A stretch of DNA of 42,221 nt from Mucilaginibacter sp. GTDB lineage: Bacteria; Bacteroidota; Bacteroidia; Sphingobacteriales; Sphingobacteriaceae. Positions 1-7,690 of this stretch are shown piece by piece. A model generated the notes under the pieces. The model had not been told where the DNA came from and made no database searches. It saw only the letters and a program-made list of their open reading frames with translations. The stretch lies in assembly GCF_028288105.1 (NCBI RefSeq), contig NZ_JAQBOI010000191.1, forward strand, positions 1-42,221, written 5' to 3'. The position numbers and the translations under genes were made by a program. The number at the start of each line of letters is the position of its first letter. The stretch's first letter is position 1.

Positions 1-26
1 TTAAATAAAAAACAATAAAATCAGGT

Positions 27-1256
27 ATGTCAAAAATTAAAGTAGAAAACCCGGTAGTTGAGCTGGATGGTGATGAAATGACCCGCATCATCTGGAAGTT
101 TATAAAAGATAAACTGATCACCCCTTATCTTGACCTGGATATAAAATATTATGACTTAGGTATCGAGTATCGTGATGAAACCGATGACCAGGTTACGATT
201 GATGCTGCCAACGCTATATTAAAATATGGTGTAGGTATTAAATGCGCTACCATCACCCCCGATGAGCAGCGTGTAGAAGAATTTGGATTAAAACAAATGT
301 GGAGGTCGCCAAATGGCACCATCCGTAATATATTAGATGGTACGGTTTTCCGCGAGCCAATTGTTATGGCAAACGTACCGCGCCTGGTACCAAACTGGAC
401 AGCCCCTATCTGCATTGGCCGCCATGCTTTTGGCGATCAGTACCGCGCTACAGATTTTGTTACTAAAGGCAAAGGCAAGTTAACAGTTACCTTCACCCCA
501 GAGGATGGCGGTGCCGAGCAATCATTTGAAGTATATAATTTTAAAGGCGACGGCGTTGCTTTAGCCATGTATAATACCGACGAATCTATCCGCGGTTTTG
601 CACATGCTTGTTTTAACCAGGCGCTGATGAAAGGCTGGCCTTTATACCTGTCAACCAAAAACACCATCCTTAAAAAGTATGATGGCCGTTTTAAAGATCT
701 TTTTGAAGAGATCTACCAGGCAGAGTACAAAGCTAAATTTACTGAAGCAGGTATCACTTACGAGCATCGCTTAATTGATGACATGGTTGCATCGGCCCTT
801 AAATGGAACGGTAACTTTGTTTGGGCTTGTAAAAACTACGATGGCGACGTACAGTCTGACACCGTAGCACAGGGTTTTGGCTCGTTAGGTTTAATGACCT
901 CTACTTTGGTTACCCCGGATGGCACCGTTATGGAAGCCGAAGCAGCGCACGGTACAGTGACCCGTCACTACCGCGAGCACCAGGCAGGCCGCCCAACATC
1001 AACTAACCCTATCGCGTCTATCTTCGCGTGGACACGGGGTTTAGAGTTCCGCGGTATATTGGATGGTAACCAGGAACTGGTTGATTTCTGCAAAGCTTTA
1101 GAACAAGTTTGTATAGAAACTGTTGAAAGCGGTAAAATGACCAAAGATTTGGCCATCACCATAAAACCAAAAGTTGAACACGGTACCGATTATCTGTACA
1201 CCGAGGAGTTTTTGGAAGCTATTAACGAAAACTTAAAAGCAAAATTGGGTAAATAA
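27..1256 (+). CDS. icd: NADP-dependent isocitrate dehydrogenase (eukaryotic-type dimer)
   Basis: Oxidatively decarboxylates isocitrate to 2-oxoglutarate in the TCA cycle, making NADPH in the cytoplasm. The 409-residue length and the N-terminus with [13 protein letters not shown] fit the type II (mitochondrial/cytosolic-like) IDH family, not the E. coli Icd type. The substrate-binding SPNGTIRN motif lies at about residues 94-101, with the downstream FRE arginine near 109. The coenzyme region holds [12 protein letters not shown] and the substrate-lysine region holds [18 protein letters not shown]. It starts at the first in-frame ATG after an A/T-rich leader with no clear Shine-Dalgarno site. 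It is followed by a strong bidirectional hairpin and is transcribed alone. Family assignment is secure; cofactor preference is inferred from family membership. Confidence 0.97.
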   Translation: MSKIKVENPVVELDGDEMTRIIWKFIKDKLITPYLDLDIKYYDLGIEYRDETDDQVTIDAANAILKYGVGIKCATITPDEQRVEEFGLKQMWRSPNGTIRNILDGTVFREPIVMANVPRLVPNWTAPICIGRHAFGDQYRATDFVTKGKGKLTVTFTPEDGGAEQSFEVYNFKGDGVALAMYNTDESIRGFAHACFNQALMKGWPLYLSTKNTILKKYDGRFKDLFEEIYQAEYKAKFTEAGITYEHRLIDDMVASALKWNGNFVWACKNYDGDVQSDTVAQGFGSLGLMTSTLVTPDGTVMEAEAAHGTVTRHYREHQAGRPTSTNPIASIFAWTRGLEFRGILDGNQELVDFCKALEQVCIETVESGKMTKDLAITIKPKVEHGTDYLYTEEFLEAINENLKAKLGK

Positions 1257-1275
1257 TTTTATCCGATGATAATAG

Positions 1276-1307
1276 AAAAGCCCATCTGTTAAGGATGGGC
1301 TTTTTTT
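1276..1307. terminator. Bidirectional intrinsic terminator after icd
   Basis: An 11-bp perfect stem (AAAAGCCCATC / GATGGGCTTTT) with a 7-nt loop is followed by a run of seven T on the + strand and preceded by A's that act as a T-tract on the - strand. It sits between icd (+) and the convergent protease gene (-), whose TAA stop overlaps the T-run, so it can serve both. Confidence 0.9.
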
Positions 1308-1836
1308 ATGCCATTAAGGCAATGAGTAAATTAGGCAAGCCAACCGCTAAAGCTACGCCATAGGCCAGATCGAGCCAGAAGAAGCTACCAATTGACCCAA
1401 TATAGATTAGCCCTACAACAGGATAGCCAATTATTTTTGCCCAAAAAGGGGTTTCGGGGTCTTTAACATCTTTCCATATATTATTGGCATCGCCGGTGCT
1501 GGGGAAAGCGTGCATAGCAATTGATACACCTAAGTATATCAGCAGGTAATCGCCAATATTGGCGTTATCAAATTTAAATACAGGTAATGCCGCCGGAAAG
1601 GCTATCAGCATACCCAAAAGCGAATTAACAATAAATGGGCCTACGCTTATAAGCATAGAATGCCACTTGTTTGGAACTATCTCGTGCAGTACATAGCCCG
1701 CAGGGTTTGATGCCTGAAAATAAACAACTTTAAGAACTGGTATCTTAAACCATCTGCAAAAAAGCTGGTGGGCAAGTTCGTGTACTATAACACCGGGAAA
1801 GGTGGCTATAGTTATTAAAATTCCGGGTATAAACAT
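1306..1836 (-). CDS. M50-like site-2-type membrane zinc metalloprotease
   Basis: A 176-residue multi-pass membrane protein with an HExxH zinc motif (HELAH, residues 19-23) inside its first hydrophobic segment. A candidate third ligand, Asp116, lies in STGDANN. Helix-embedded HExxH with a distal Asp is the M50 (site-2 protease) arrangement, though PDZ domains are absent and the protein is short, so substrate and even catalysis are unproven. The ATG at 1836 is chosen because it lies 10 bp after the stop of the upstream zinc-ribbon/TPR gene; an upstream in-frame start would overlap that gene. The close spacing suggests an operon with 1847-2881. Its 3' end shares the bidirectional terminator with icd. 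Confidence 0.75.
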   Translation of the reverse strand: MFIPGILITIATFPGVIVHELAHQLFCRWFKIPVLKVVYFQASNPAGYVLHEIVPNKWHSMLISVGPFIVNSLLGMLIAFPAALPVFKFDNANIGDYLLIYLGVSIAMHAFPSTGDANNIWKDVKDPETPFWAKIIGYPVVGLIYIGSIGSFFWLDLAYGVALAVGLPNLLIALMA

Positions 1837-1846
1837 TGGTTTAGGT

Positions 1847-2881
1847 TTAGAGTGTAGCCTTATTTGATATGAAATCTTTTGCAAAATTCATATAATAAGC
1901 AGTTGTAGTGTCTTTATCAGTGGTTTTTATAATAGCATCACGTGCTTTTAAATCGTTATTTAAATGGTAGGCTATTGCCAAAGTTGCCAGGTTATAAGTC
2001 ATATTTTTATCTAACTGATAACCTTGCTTAGCTAAATTTAAGCCCTCCTGTTTTTTGCCAATCTTTAACAGTGTACGGGCTTTGGCAGAAATACCATAAA
2101 CAGATTGCCGGTTTAAGGCAAGGATGCGGTTACAGTAAAATATGGATGAATCTGGCTGATCTATTGCCCGTTTAATCTTTGTTTTGAAGTTTATAGCCGG
2201 GATAAATTCATTATCAATTGTTAATACTTTTGATAACAAGGAGTCGGCCGCCTTATATTGTTTTTTATCATCATAAGATGAAGCCAGCGAATACATAGCA
2301 AATATGTCTGATGGGTTTTTGCTTACATAATCACTCAGCGCTGCATCTGGTACAATACCGTCTTTATATTGTTGAAACGTTTTTGCGAACGTGTCTGAAG
2401 GCGCGTATAGCTTAGTTTCGTCAATTATATAGCTGAGCTTGTTGTATATGGCGGTATCTTCAATTGGTTTATTTTGCAGTTTGATAGATGCGTCATTTAA
2501 CGTCAATAAGTCATTGTTATAATAACTGGCTATCATTAAATGCTCTAAAATATCTACCGAAGTAGGGACAATTTTAAGTGCTTTTTCTAATTCGCGCTGG
2601 CTGGTAACAAAATCAAGATTTTTTTCAGCTTTTTCTGCACGCGATAATGAGATGGCAGCAGTTAAGTTTTTAGGGAGCCAGATAAGTGAAATTATCAAAA
2701 CTATGCAGATACCAGCACCAAATAATTTTACCCATAACGGGATAGGGTAATTAATAAGCTTAGCCCGGCAATCATGGCATAGCGGCATAGGGTAACCATG
2801 CAAGATATCTGTGCTATTGCAATTTGGGCATACAGGAATTTCTGGTTTGTTATCGGTTTCGGGGTTCAGGTTTTCATCCAC
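1847..2881 (-). CDS. Zinc-ribbon, single-TM, TPR-repeat protein
   Basis: The 344-residue protein has three visible parts. An N-terminal zinc ribbon has CPNC (Cys18, Cys21) and CHDC (Cys35, Cys38). One transmembrane helix lies at about 49-69 and is rich in I/L/V. The C-terminal 270 residues are helical with TPR-like pairs (for example IFAMYSLASSYDDKKQYKAA). The layout places the ribbon in the cytoplasm and the TPR array outside or the reverse; orientation cannot be settled by eye. It is likely co-transcribed with the membrane protease 10 bp downstream, so it may be a scaffold or adaptor for it (inference). I do not recognise a characterised homologue. Confidence 0.8.
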   Translation of the reverse strand: MDENLNPETDNKPEIPVCPNCNSTDILHGYPMPLCHDCRAKLINYPIPLWVKLFGAGICIVLIISLIWLPKNLTAAISLSRAEKAEKNLDFVTSQRELEKALKIVPTSVDILEHLMIASYYNNDLLTLNDASIKLQNKPIEDTAIYNKLSYIIDETKLYAPSDTFAKTFQQYKDGIVPDAALSDYVSKNPSDIFAMYSLASSYDDKKQYKAADSLLSKVLTIDNEFIPAINFKTKIKRAIDQPDSSIFYCNRILALNRQSVYGISAKARTLLKIGKKQEGLNLAKQGYQLDKNMTYNLATLAIAYHLNNDLKARDAIIKTTDKDTTTAYYMNFAKDFISNKATL

Positions 2882-3059
2882 AAGTATAAATTTAGGTGTA
2901 CTAAACTATTAAAAGTTAAGTGTAATTAAAACTTTAGTTTAATATTTAACACAAATGTAACTTGTCGTCTCCTTTACTTACCCCCCTTTAAAGTTGTAGG
3001 CAATCTTACTATGTATTACAGCAATAATGGCCATAGTAGTTGTACTTTTTAGAAAAACC

Positions 3060-3092
3060 TTGTTTCAGGGTTATACAAAATACCTAACTTAG
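3060..3092 (+). promoter_or_regulatory. Putative Bacteroidota promoter for manA
   Basis: TAACTTAG (3085-3092) resembles the -7 consensus TAnnTTTG with one mismatch, and a TTG at 3060-3062 lies 22 nt upstream in the -33 position. The start codon follows 25 nt later. The rest of the 236-bp divergent gap (2882-3117) shows no other clear element. Confidence 0.4.
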
Positions 3093-3117
3093 CCCCTCAA
3101 ACAAAGTATACACTACC

Positions 3118-4098
3118 ATGTCATCATTATATCCATTAAAATTTAAAACCATATTTAAAGATAAAATATGGGGCGGCCATAAAATTGAAACCTATTTGCA
3201 CAAAAATATTGGTGACCTGCCAAATTGCGGCGAAACCTGGGAGATCTCGGGCGTTAAGTCTGACGTATCGGTAGTAGATAGCGGCGAATTAAAAGGACAA
3301 TCGCTGGCCGACCTGCTGGAGAAATTTCAGGGCGAACTGGTAGGCGAGAAGGTGTACCAGCATTTTGGTAACATTTTCCCTTTACTGGTAAAATTTATTG
3401 ATGCTAATGATGACCTGAGCGTACAGGTGCACCCTAATGACGAACTGGCTAAAAAACGCCATAACTCGTTTGGTAAAACCGAAATGTGGTACGTAATAGA
3501 GGCCGATCCGGGTTCGTCCCTTATCGCTGGGTTTAACCGCGAAATGACCGAAAAAGAATATGTAGATGCTTTAAACAGCGGCCATATAATGGATATCCTG
3601 AACAAGGAAGATGTAAAAGCCGGGGATGTTTTCTTTTTACCCGCAGGCCGTGTGCACACTATTGGTAAAGGTTTGCTAATTGCCGAGATTCAGCAAACAT
3701 CTGATATCACCTATCGTATTTACGATTTTGACCGTGTTGATGATAAAGGCAACAAACGCGAACTGCATACAGAAGAAGCCCTTGCCGCTATCGATTACAA
3801 ACACTATCCGGAATATAAAACGCTATATACCCCACAAAAGAATGAGGATGTTCATTTGGTGACATGCCCGTACTTTACAACCAATGTGCTTGATTATACC
3901 CATGAAGTGGAGAAGGATTATTCAAACTTAGATTCGTTTGTAATATACGTTTGTATTGAAGGCGAATTTACCATTAAGCATAACAGCCTGGCTTACCCTG
4001 TTAAAATGGGCGAATGCATACTGTTGCCAAAAACTATTGATAAGGTTGAACTGAAAACCACATCGGGCTTTAAAATATTAGAAAGTTATATTCAGTAA
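3118..4098 (+). CDS. manA: Mannose-6-phosphate isomerase, type I
   Basis: Interconverts mannose-6-phosphate and fructose-6-phosphate, feeding mannose into glycolysis or GDP-mannose synthesis; cytoplasmic zinc enzyme. The cupin metal ligands are visible: Gln103 and His105 in SVQVHPND, Glu122 in KTEMWYV, and His180 in AGRVHTIG. The 326-residue length fits the short Bacillus-type class rather than the ~400-residue enteric enzyme. It is a single-gene unit, with a promoter-like element upstream and a strong bidirectional hairpin right after the stop. Function is confident from the complete ligand set. Confidence 0.95.
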   Translation: MSSLYPLKFKTIFKDKIWGGHKIETYLHKNIGDLPNCGETWEISGVKSDVSVVDSGELKGQSLADLLEKFQGELVGEKVYQHFGNIFPLLVKFIDANDDLSVQVHPNDELAKKRHNSFGKTEMWYVIEADPGSSLIAGFNREMTEKEYVDALNSGHIMDILNKEDVKAGDVFFLPAGRVHTIGKGLLIAEIQQTSDITYRIYDFDRVDDKGNKRELHTEEALAAIDYKHYPEYKTLYTPQKNEDVHLVTCPYFTTNVLDYTHEVEKDYSNLDSFVIYVCIEGEFTIKHNSLAYPVKMGECILLPKTIDKVELKTTSGFKILESYIQ

Positions 4099-4119
4099 TT
4101 ATAGCTCACTTCGTATATT

Positions 4120-4157
4120 AAAAAACACCGGCGATGATTTATCAGCCGGTGTTTTTT
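4120..4157. terminator. Bidirectional terminator between manA and the response regulator
   Basis: A 13-bp perfect stem (AAAAAACACCGGC at 4120-4132 with GCCGGTGTTTTTT at 4145-4157) encloses a 12-nt loop. A-runs and T-runs at the stem base make it work on both strands for two convergent genes. Confidence 0.92.
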
Positions 4158-4165
4158 AATGAGTA

Positions 4166-4606
4166 TTAAAGTAAGTTAGATTTTCTTGGACTGGTTTGGT
4201 TCTGCAACGAGTCAAAAATATCTTTCAGATAAATTTTATCAATGGGTTTTAAGAGGTAATCAACAATAAGCGTGTTGTTTTTTCCGCGCTTAATATCCTC
4301 CAGATCAATTGACGAACTAATGATATAAATAGGAATGTTTTTGCCCAACTTTAGTTTAATTTCTGCAAAGGCATCAATAAATTCCCAGCCATTCATAACC
4401 GGCATATTAATATCTACAAACAAAACATCCGGTAATTGGTTACTATTACGCGGGTCTTTTAAATAATCAATCGCCTCTCTGCCATCGCCAAAGCTCAGCA
4501 CTTTGTTAAATAAGTTTTTTATTGCTGCTGATTTTTTGAAACCGTAAGTAAAAATATCATCATCATCAACAATTCCTGCAGTCACAATTTTGTTTTCGGT
4601 GTTCAT
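4166..4606 (-). CDS. Single-domain response regulator (REC only)
   Basis: A 146-residue CheY-like receiver with no output domain. The acidic pocket is VDDDD (residues 13-17), the phosphoacceptor is Asp65 in FVDINMP, the switch Ser is around 97, and the conserved Lys is Lys120 in YLLKP. It lies 12 bp downstream of the histidine kinase on the same strand, so it is the likely partner. Lacking a DNA-binding domain, it probably works by protein-protein contact or in a phosphorelay; the target is unknown. Confidence 0.93.
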   Translation of the reverse strand: MNTENKIVTAGIVDDDDIFTYGFKKSAAIKNLFNKVLSFGDGREAIDYLKDPRNSNQLPDVLFVDINMPVMNGWEFIDAFAEIKLKLGKNIPIYIISSSIDLEDIKRGKNNTLIVDYLLKPIDKIYLKDIFDSLQNQTSPRKSNLL

Positions 4607-4618
4607 TAATTTGGGTGT

Positions 4619-6100
4619 TTATACCAGCCTTACTGTAAATTTGGTACCAACATTTACAGTGCTATCTACTTGTATAGATCCGCCCAGTGCTTCAACCTGG
4701 TTACGGGTAATAAAAAGGCCTATACCTTTTGAATCGGAGTTGCGGTGAAAGGTTTTATACATACCAAAAAGCTGGTCGCCATAGCGGGGCATATCAATTC
4801 CAACACCGTTATCTTCAAACAGTAAGTAAACTTCGTTGCCTGCTTTTTGGGTAGAGCAGTTAATAACGGGTTCACGATCGGGGTGTTTGTATTTTAAAGC
4901 ATTGGTAAGCAGGTTCTGGAAAATACTTTCCATGTACGCCGGTATATAATCAATTTGCGGGCAGTCGGAAAAATCGGTATGTATTTTAGCCCCTGCTGCA
5001 ACAATATTTGTGCGCAGGGCCGATGCCACATTATTAAAAATGGTGTCAAAATCAATAACCTTTCTTTCCTTGCTAATTTCCGATTGTATTTTAACTATCT
5101 CATCTAAATGCCCCACGGTAGAGCTAAGGCTTTCACTAATGGTTTTAATGTGCGAGAATACCTCTGTGCGGTCGTCATTCTGGTTAGATTCCTCAAACAA
5201 ATTCACCATGAATTTCAGGTTCCCGGCATGCGATCGCAGGTTATGCGAAACAATATAGGCAAAGTTTTGCAGGCGCTTGTTCTGATCGTCAAGCAAGTTA
5301 ATAGACGATTGCAGGGTAATGCCTTTCTTTTTAATGCTGTCAATATCCTGGAAAACGCCCCTGATAATAGTACATCTGCCAAGATCATCAAGTACAGGTA
5401 CACCTTTGGCCCTAACCCATATTACATTGTTCCGGGCTGTTCTAAATAAAACTTCAAGCTCGTAGGGTTTACAAAATTTTATAGCTTGTTCAATTGCGTG
5501 ACTCATTACCGGGCGGTATTGTGGCTCAAAAAAGCTAATAGCTTCTTCAATAGTCATTTTTACGTGGTTGTTTAGCTCAAAAATGTCATAAACCTCTTTA
5601 GTAAAAACCAGGTTCATGGTAGCTGTTTCAATTTCCCAGCTTCCAATTTTTGCTATACGGCCAATCTCTGCGCACCTAAACTCATTTTCGGCGGCCTTTA
5701 TCTCGTTTATTTTAAGGGTATTAATGTTGGTAAGCACACCATATATTACCGGGCCATCTTTAGAATCATGCTTTTGAGTAGTGCTTTCAAACCATTGATA
5801 ACCGTTTTGTTTGGTAAGCAACCTGATGTGTGCAACCGGCGACTCCCCATGCCTTGGATGATAAGTGGCCTTTAAAAAAGTAGGTTTATCGTGATAATAT
5901 AAAAGATGTTCAAAAAAATAATTGTAGGAGCATTCAATTTCGCCGGGAACGTAACCTAAGGCAGTATAAAACCCCGATGACCATTTAACATGTTTGGTAT
6001 CGGTATTATACTCCCAAATGCCTAAATGAATACTATCAATTATACGCGCAAAATGAGCTATGCTTTCGCCAGAAAACTTATGATCTTCAGAAAAACTCAT
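4619..6100 (-). CDS. PAS-domain sensor histidine kinase
   Basis: The 493-residue kinase has two PAS-type sensing segments (about 15-128 and 140-255), then the dimerisation/phosphoacceptor helix with His286 in YIVSHNLRSHAGN, then an HATPase domain with the N-box (LLTNALKYKHP), G1 box (LLFEDNGVGID) and G2 box (SKGIGLFIT). No transmembrane segment is visible, so it should sense an intracellular signal. The HNLRSH box is common in Bacteroidota PAS kinases. It forms an operon with the REC-only regulator downstream. The ligand is unknown. Confidence 0.94.
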   Translation of the reverse strand: MSFSEDHKFSGESIAHFARIIDSIHLGIWEYNTDTKHVKWSSGFYTALGYVPGEIECSYNYFFEHLLYYHDKPTFLKATYHPRHGESPVAHIRLLTKQNGYQWFESTTQKHDSKDGPVIYGVLTNINTLKINEIKAAENEFRCAEIGRIAKIGSWEIETATMNLVFTKEVYDIFELNNHVKMTIEEAISFFEPQYRPVMSHAIEQAIKFCKPYELEVLFRTARNNVIWVRAKGVPVLDDLGRCTIIRGVFQDIDSIKKKGITLQSSINLLDDQNKRLQNFAYIVSHNLRSHAGNLKFMVNLFEESNQNDDRTEVFSHIKTISESLSSTVGHLDEIVKIQSEISKERKVIDFDTIFNNVASALRTNIVAAGAKIHTDFSDCPQIDYIPAYMESIFQNLLTNALKYKHPDREPVINCSTQKAGNEVYLLFEDNGVGIDMPRYGDQLFGMYKTFHRNSDSKGIGLFITRNQVEALGGSIQVDSTVNVGTKFTVRLV

Positions 6101-6237
6101 CTTGTACTTTAATCACTATCTTTTTAATCACCCACATGGTAATAAAATGTGTGCCAAAAAGGCAAACAGCTATTAATTACAACCCTGCGTTGTTACAAAC
6201 TATAAACCGGCCTAAATATTTTATAGGTATTTGATAT

Positions 6238-6262
6238 AATGGTGTTTTTAAAAACCTCCATT
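6238..6262. repeat. 25-bp imperfect palindrome
   Basis: A perfect 12-bp core GTTTTTAAAAAC (6244-6255) is flanked by AATGG (6238-6242) and CCATT (6258-6262), offset by 1 and 2 nt. It lies about 140 bp upstream of the kinase start and 309 bp upstream of the GH5-like start. It could be an operator or a weak hairpin. Confidence 0.5.
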
Positions 6263-6522
6263 TTAATAAAAGCCTATAACGCTGAATATTAAAATATTAA
6301 TCAACGTAATTAACTTATACGGATACTATGCCGCAGGGTTATGAAATATGGGCGGGTAAAAATAGTATAATATTTATCGAAAATAATATGGTGTATCAAA
6401 GAAATATTATTGCTTTGGTGGCAGGGCTTATTTATAGGTGTCTGGGAGCTTATTTTTATCTCTATTATATATTGGAAGGAGCAAAGCAGGATCATACTTC
6501 ACGTATTTAACAAATCAATGGG

Positions 6523-6551
6523 TTGAATTTTCACCTCAATAGCTATATTTA
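6523..6551 (+). promoter_or_regulatory. Putative promoter of the GH5-like gene
   Basis: TTG at 6523-6525 and TATATTTA at 6544-6551 are separated by 18 nt, close to the Bacteroidota -33/-7 spacing. The -7 differs from TAnnTTTG only in the last base. The ATG follows 19 nt later. Confidence 0.4.
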
Positions 6552-6570
6552 CCTCTACCAATTACAGGCC

Positions 6571-7638
6571 ATGAAAAACCATTTATCTAAATTTCTTGCA
6601 GCAGTTTTAATGCTGTTATCAATAAGCGCGTTCGCGCAAAAGCCACCTGCTGGTAAGGTATGGCCGGTTGCTAAGGCAAATGCATGGTATAAACAGCACA
6701 AGTGGATGAGCGGCGCTGATTTTATACCAAGCAACGCTATAAACCAACTGGAAATGTGGCAAGCCCATACCTTTGACCCTGCAACCATTGACCGTGAACT
6801 GGGCTATGCCGAAAGTATAGGATTTAACACCATGCGCGTTTTTCTTTACAGCCTTGCCTGGAAACAGGATAAAGCGGGCTTCAAAAAACGTGTAGATCAA
6901 TATTTAACTATTGCCAATAAGCACCACATACAAACCATGTTTGTGTTTTTTGACGATTGCTGGAACGCGGATGCCAAAGTTGGCTTGCAACCCGCACCCA
7001 AACAAGGCGTACATAATTCGGGATGGCTGCAAGACCCGGGCAACAGGCTAAACAATGCAGGCGAAATTGCCATGCTGCAAGCTTATGTAACCGATGTAAT
7101 GACCACCTTTAAACACGATAAGCGCATTTTACTGTGGGACTTATACAACGAACCGGGCAACTCCAACAAAAAGGAAGCATCTATGGGTTTGCTAACTAAA
7201 GTATTTGCATGGGCACGCGCGGTAAACCCCGATCAGCCCATCTCTGTAGGCCTGTGGGATTGGACCTTTGAAAAGCTGAATACCTACCAGGCACTTAACT
7301 CGGATATCGTTACCTATCACGATTATACAGAAGAGGCTTCGCACCTGAAAACTATTCAAATGCTTAAAACCCATGGCAGGCCTTTAATATGTACCGAGTA
7401 TATGGCCCGTACACGCGGCAGCAAATTTGGCAACATAATGCCAATGCTAAAAAAAGAAAATGTGGGCGCCCTAAACTGGGGCTTTGTAATGGGTAAAACC
7501 AATACTATTTATGCCTGGGACAACCCGATGCCTGATGGGGGCGAACCAAAAGAATGGTTCCACGATATTTTCCGCAAGGATGGTACGCCTTACAAACCCG
7601 AAGAGGTGGAACTGATAAAAAAGCTGAATGGGAAATAG
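6571..7638 (+). CDS. Secreted glycoside hydrolase, GH5-like (cellulase superfamily)
   Basis: A 355-residue secreted protein likely cleaving beta-linked glycans in the periplasm or outside the cell. A signal peptide is clear (charged start, hydrophobic stretch to about residue 20, SAFAQ cleavage region). The (beta/alpha)8 landmarks are the acid/base Glu194 in LYNEPGN and the nucleophile Glu276 in ICTEYMAR; an HDY motif lies between them. The length is right for a single catalytic domain with no carbohydrate-binding module. The ATG at 6571 is chosen because it begins exactly at the signal peptide; a further 16 upstream codons would spoil it. Substrate (cellulose, mannan, xylan) cannot be told from sequence alone. 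Confidence 0.82.
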   Translation: MKNHLSKFLAAVLMLLSISAFAQKPPAGKVWPVAKANAWYKQHKWMSGADFIPSNAINQLEMWQAHTFDPATIDRELGYAESIGFNTMRVFLYSLAWKQDKAGFKKRVDQYLTIANKHHIQTMFVFFDDCWNADAKVGLQPAPKQGVHNSGWLQDPGNRLNNAGEIAMLQAYVTDVMTTFKHDKRILLWDLYNEPGNSNKKEASMGLLTKVFAWARAVNPDQPISVGLWDWTFEKLNTYQALNSDIVTYHDYTEEASHLKTIQMLKTHGRPLICTEYMARTRGSKFGNIMPMLKKENVGALNWGFVMGKTNTIYAWDNPMPDGGEPKEWFHDIFRKDGTPYKPEEVELIKKLNGK

Positions 7639-7676
7639 TAGCATAAGGTATCTTTAATGTGTAAGGGCATTTTTTA

Positions 7677-7684
7677 TAGCTTTG
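7677..7684 (+). promoter_or_regulatory. -7 element TAGCTTTG before sulP
   Basis: An exact match to the Bacteroidota -7 consensus TAnnTTTG, ending 6 nt before the ATG pair at 7691/7694. Transcription would start at or within a few bases of the start codon, implying a leaderless or nearly leaderless mRNA. Confidence 0.6.
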
Positions 7685-7690
7685 CAATAC

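Larger units (their letters stand above)
6101..6570. other. Divergent intergenic region with palindrome and promoter signals
   Basis: This 470-bp stretch separates the histidine kinase (-) from the GH5-like gene (+). It is A/T-rich and contains a notable palindrome at 6238-6262 and a promoter-like pair near 6523-6551. A 60-codon + frame at 6328-6510 with one hydrophobic stretch is present but is not convincing as a gene. Nothing else was recognised. Confidence 0.5.

Noticed and set aside
149..415. Long antisense frames over icd, sulP and other conserved genes
   Set aside because: They lie opposite strongly conserved proteins, have no family features and are explained by the codon use of the real gene.
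6328..6510. 60-codon + frame with one hydrophobic stretch in the kinase/GH5 gap
   Set aside because: No family resemblance, no promoter element at a suitable distance and unusual composition; hydrophobicity alone in A/T-rich DNA is weak evidence. It could be real, but I would not annotate it.
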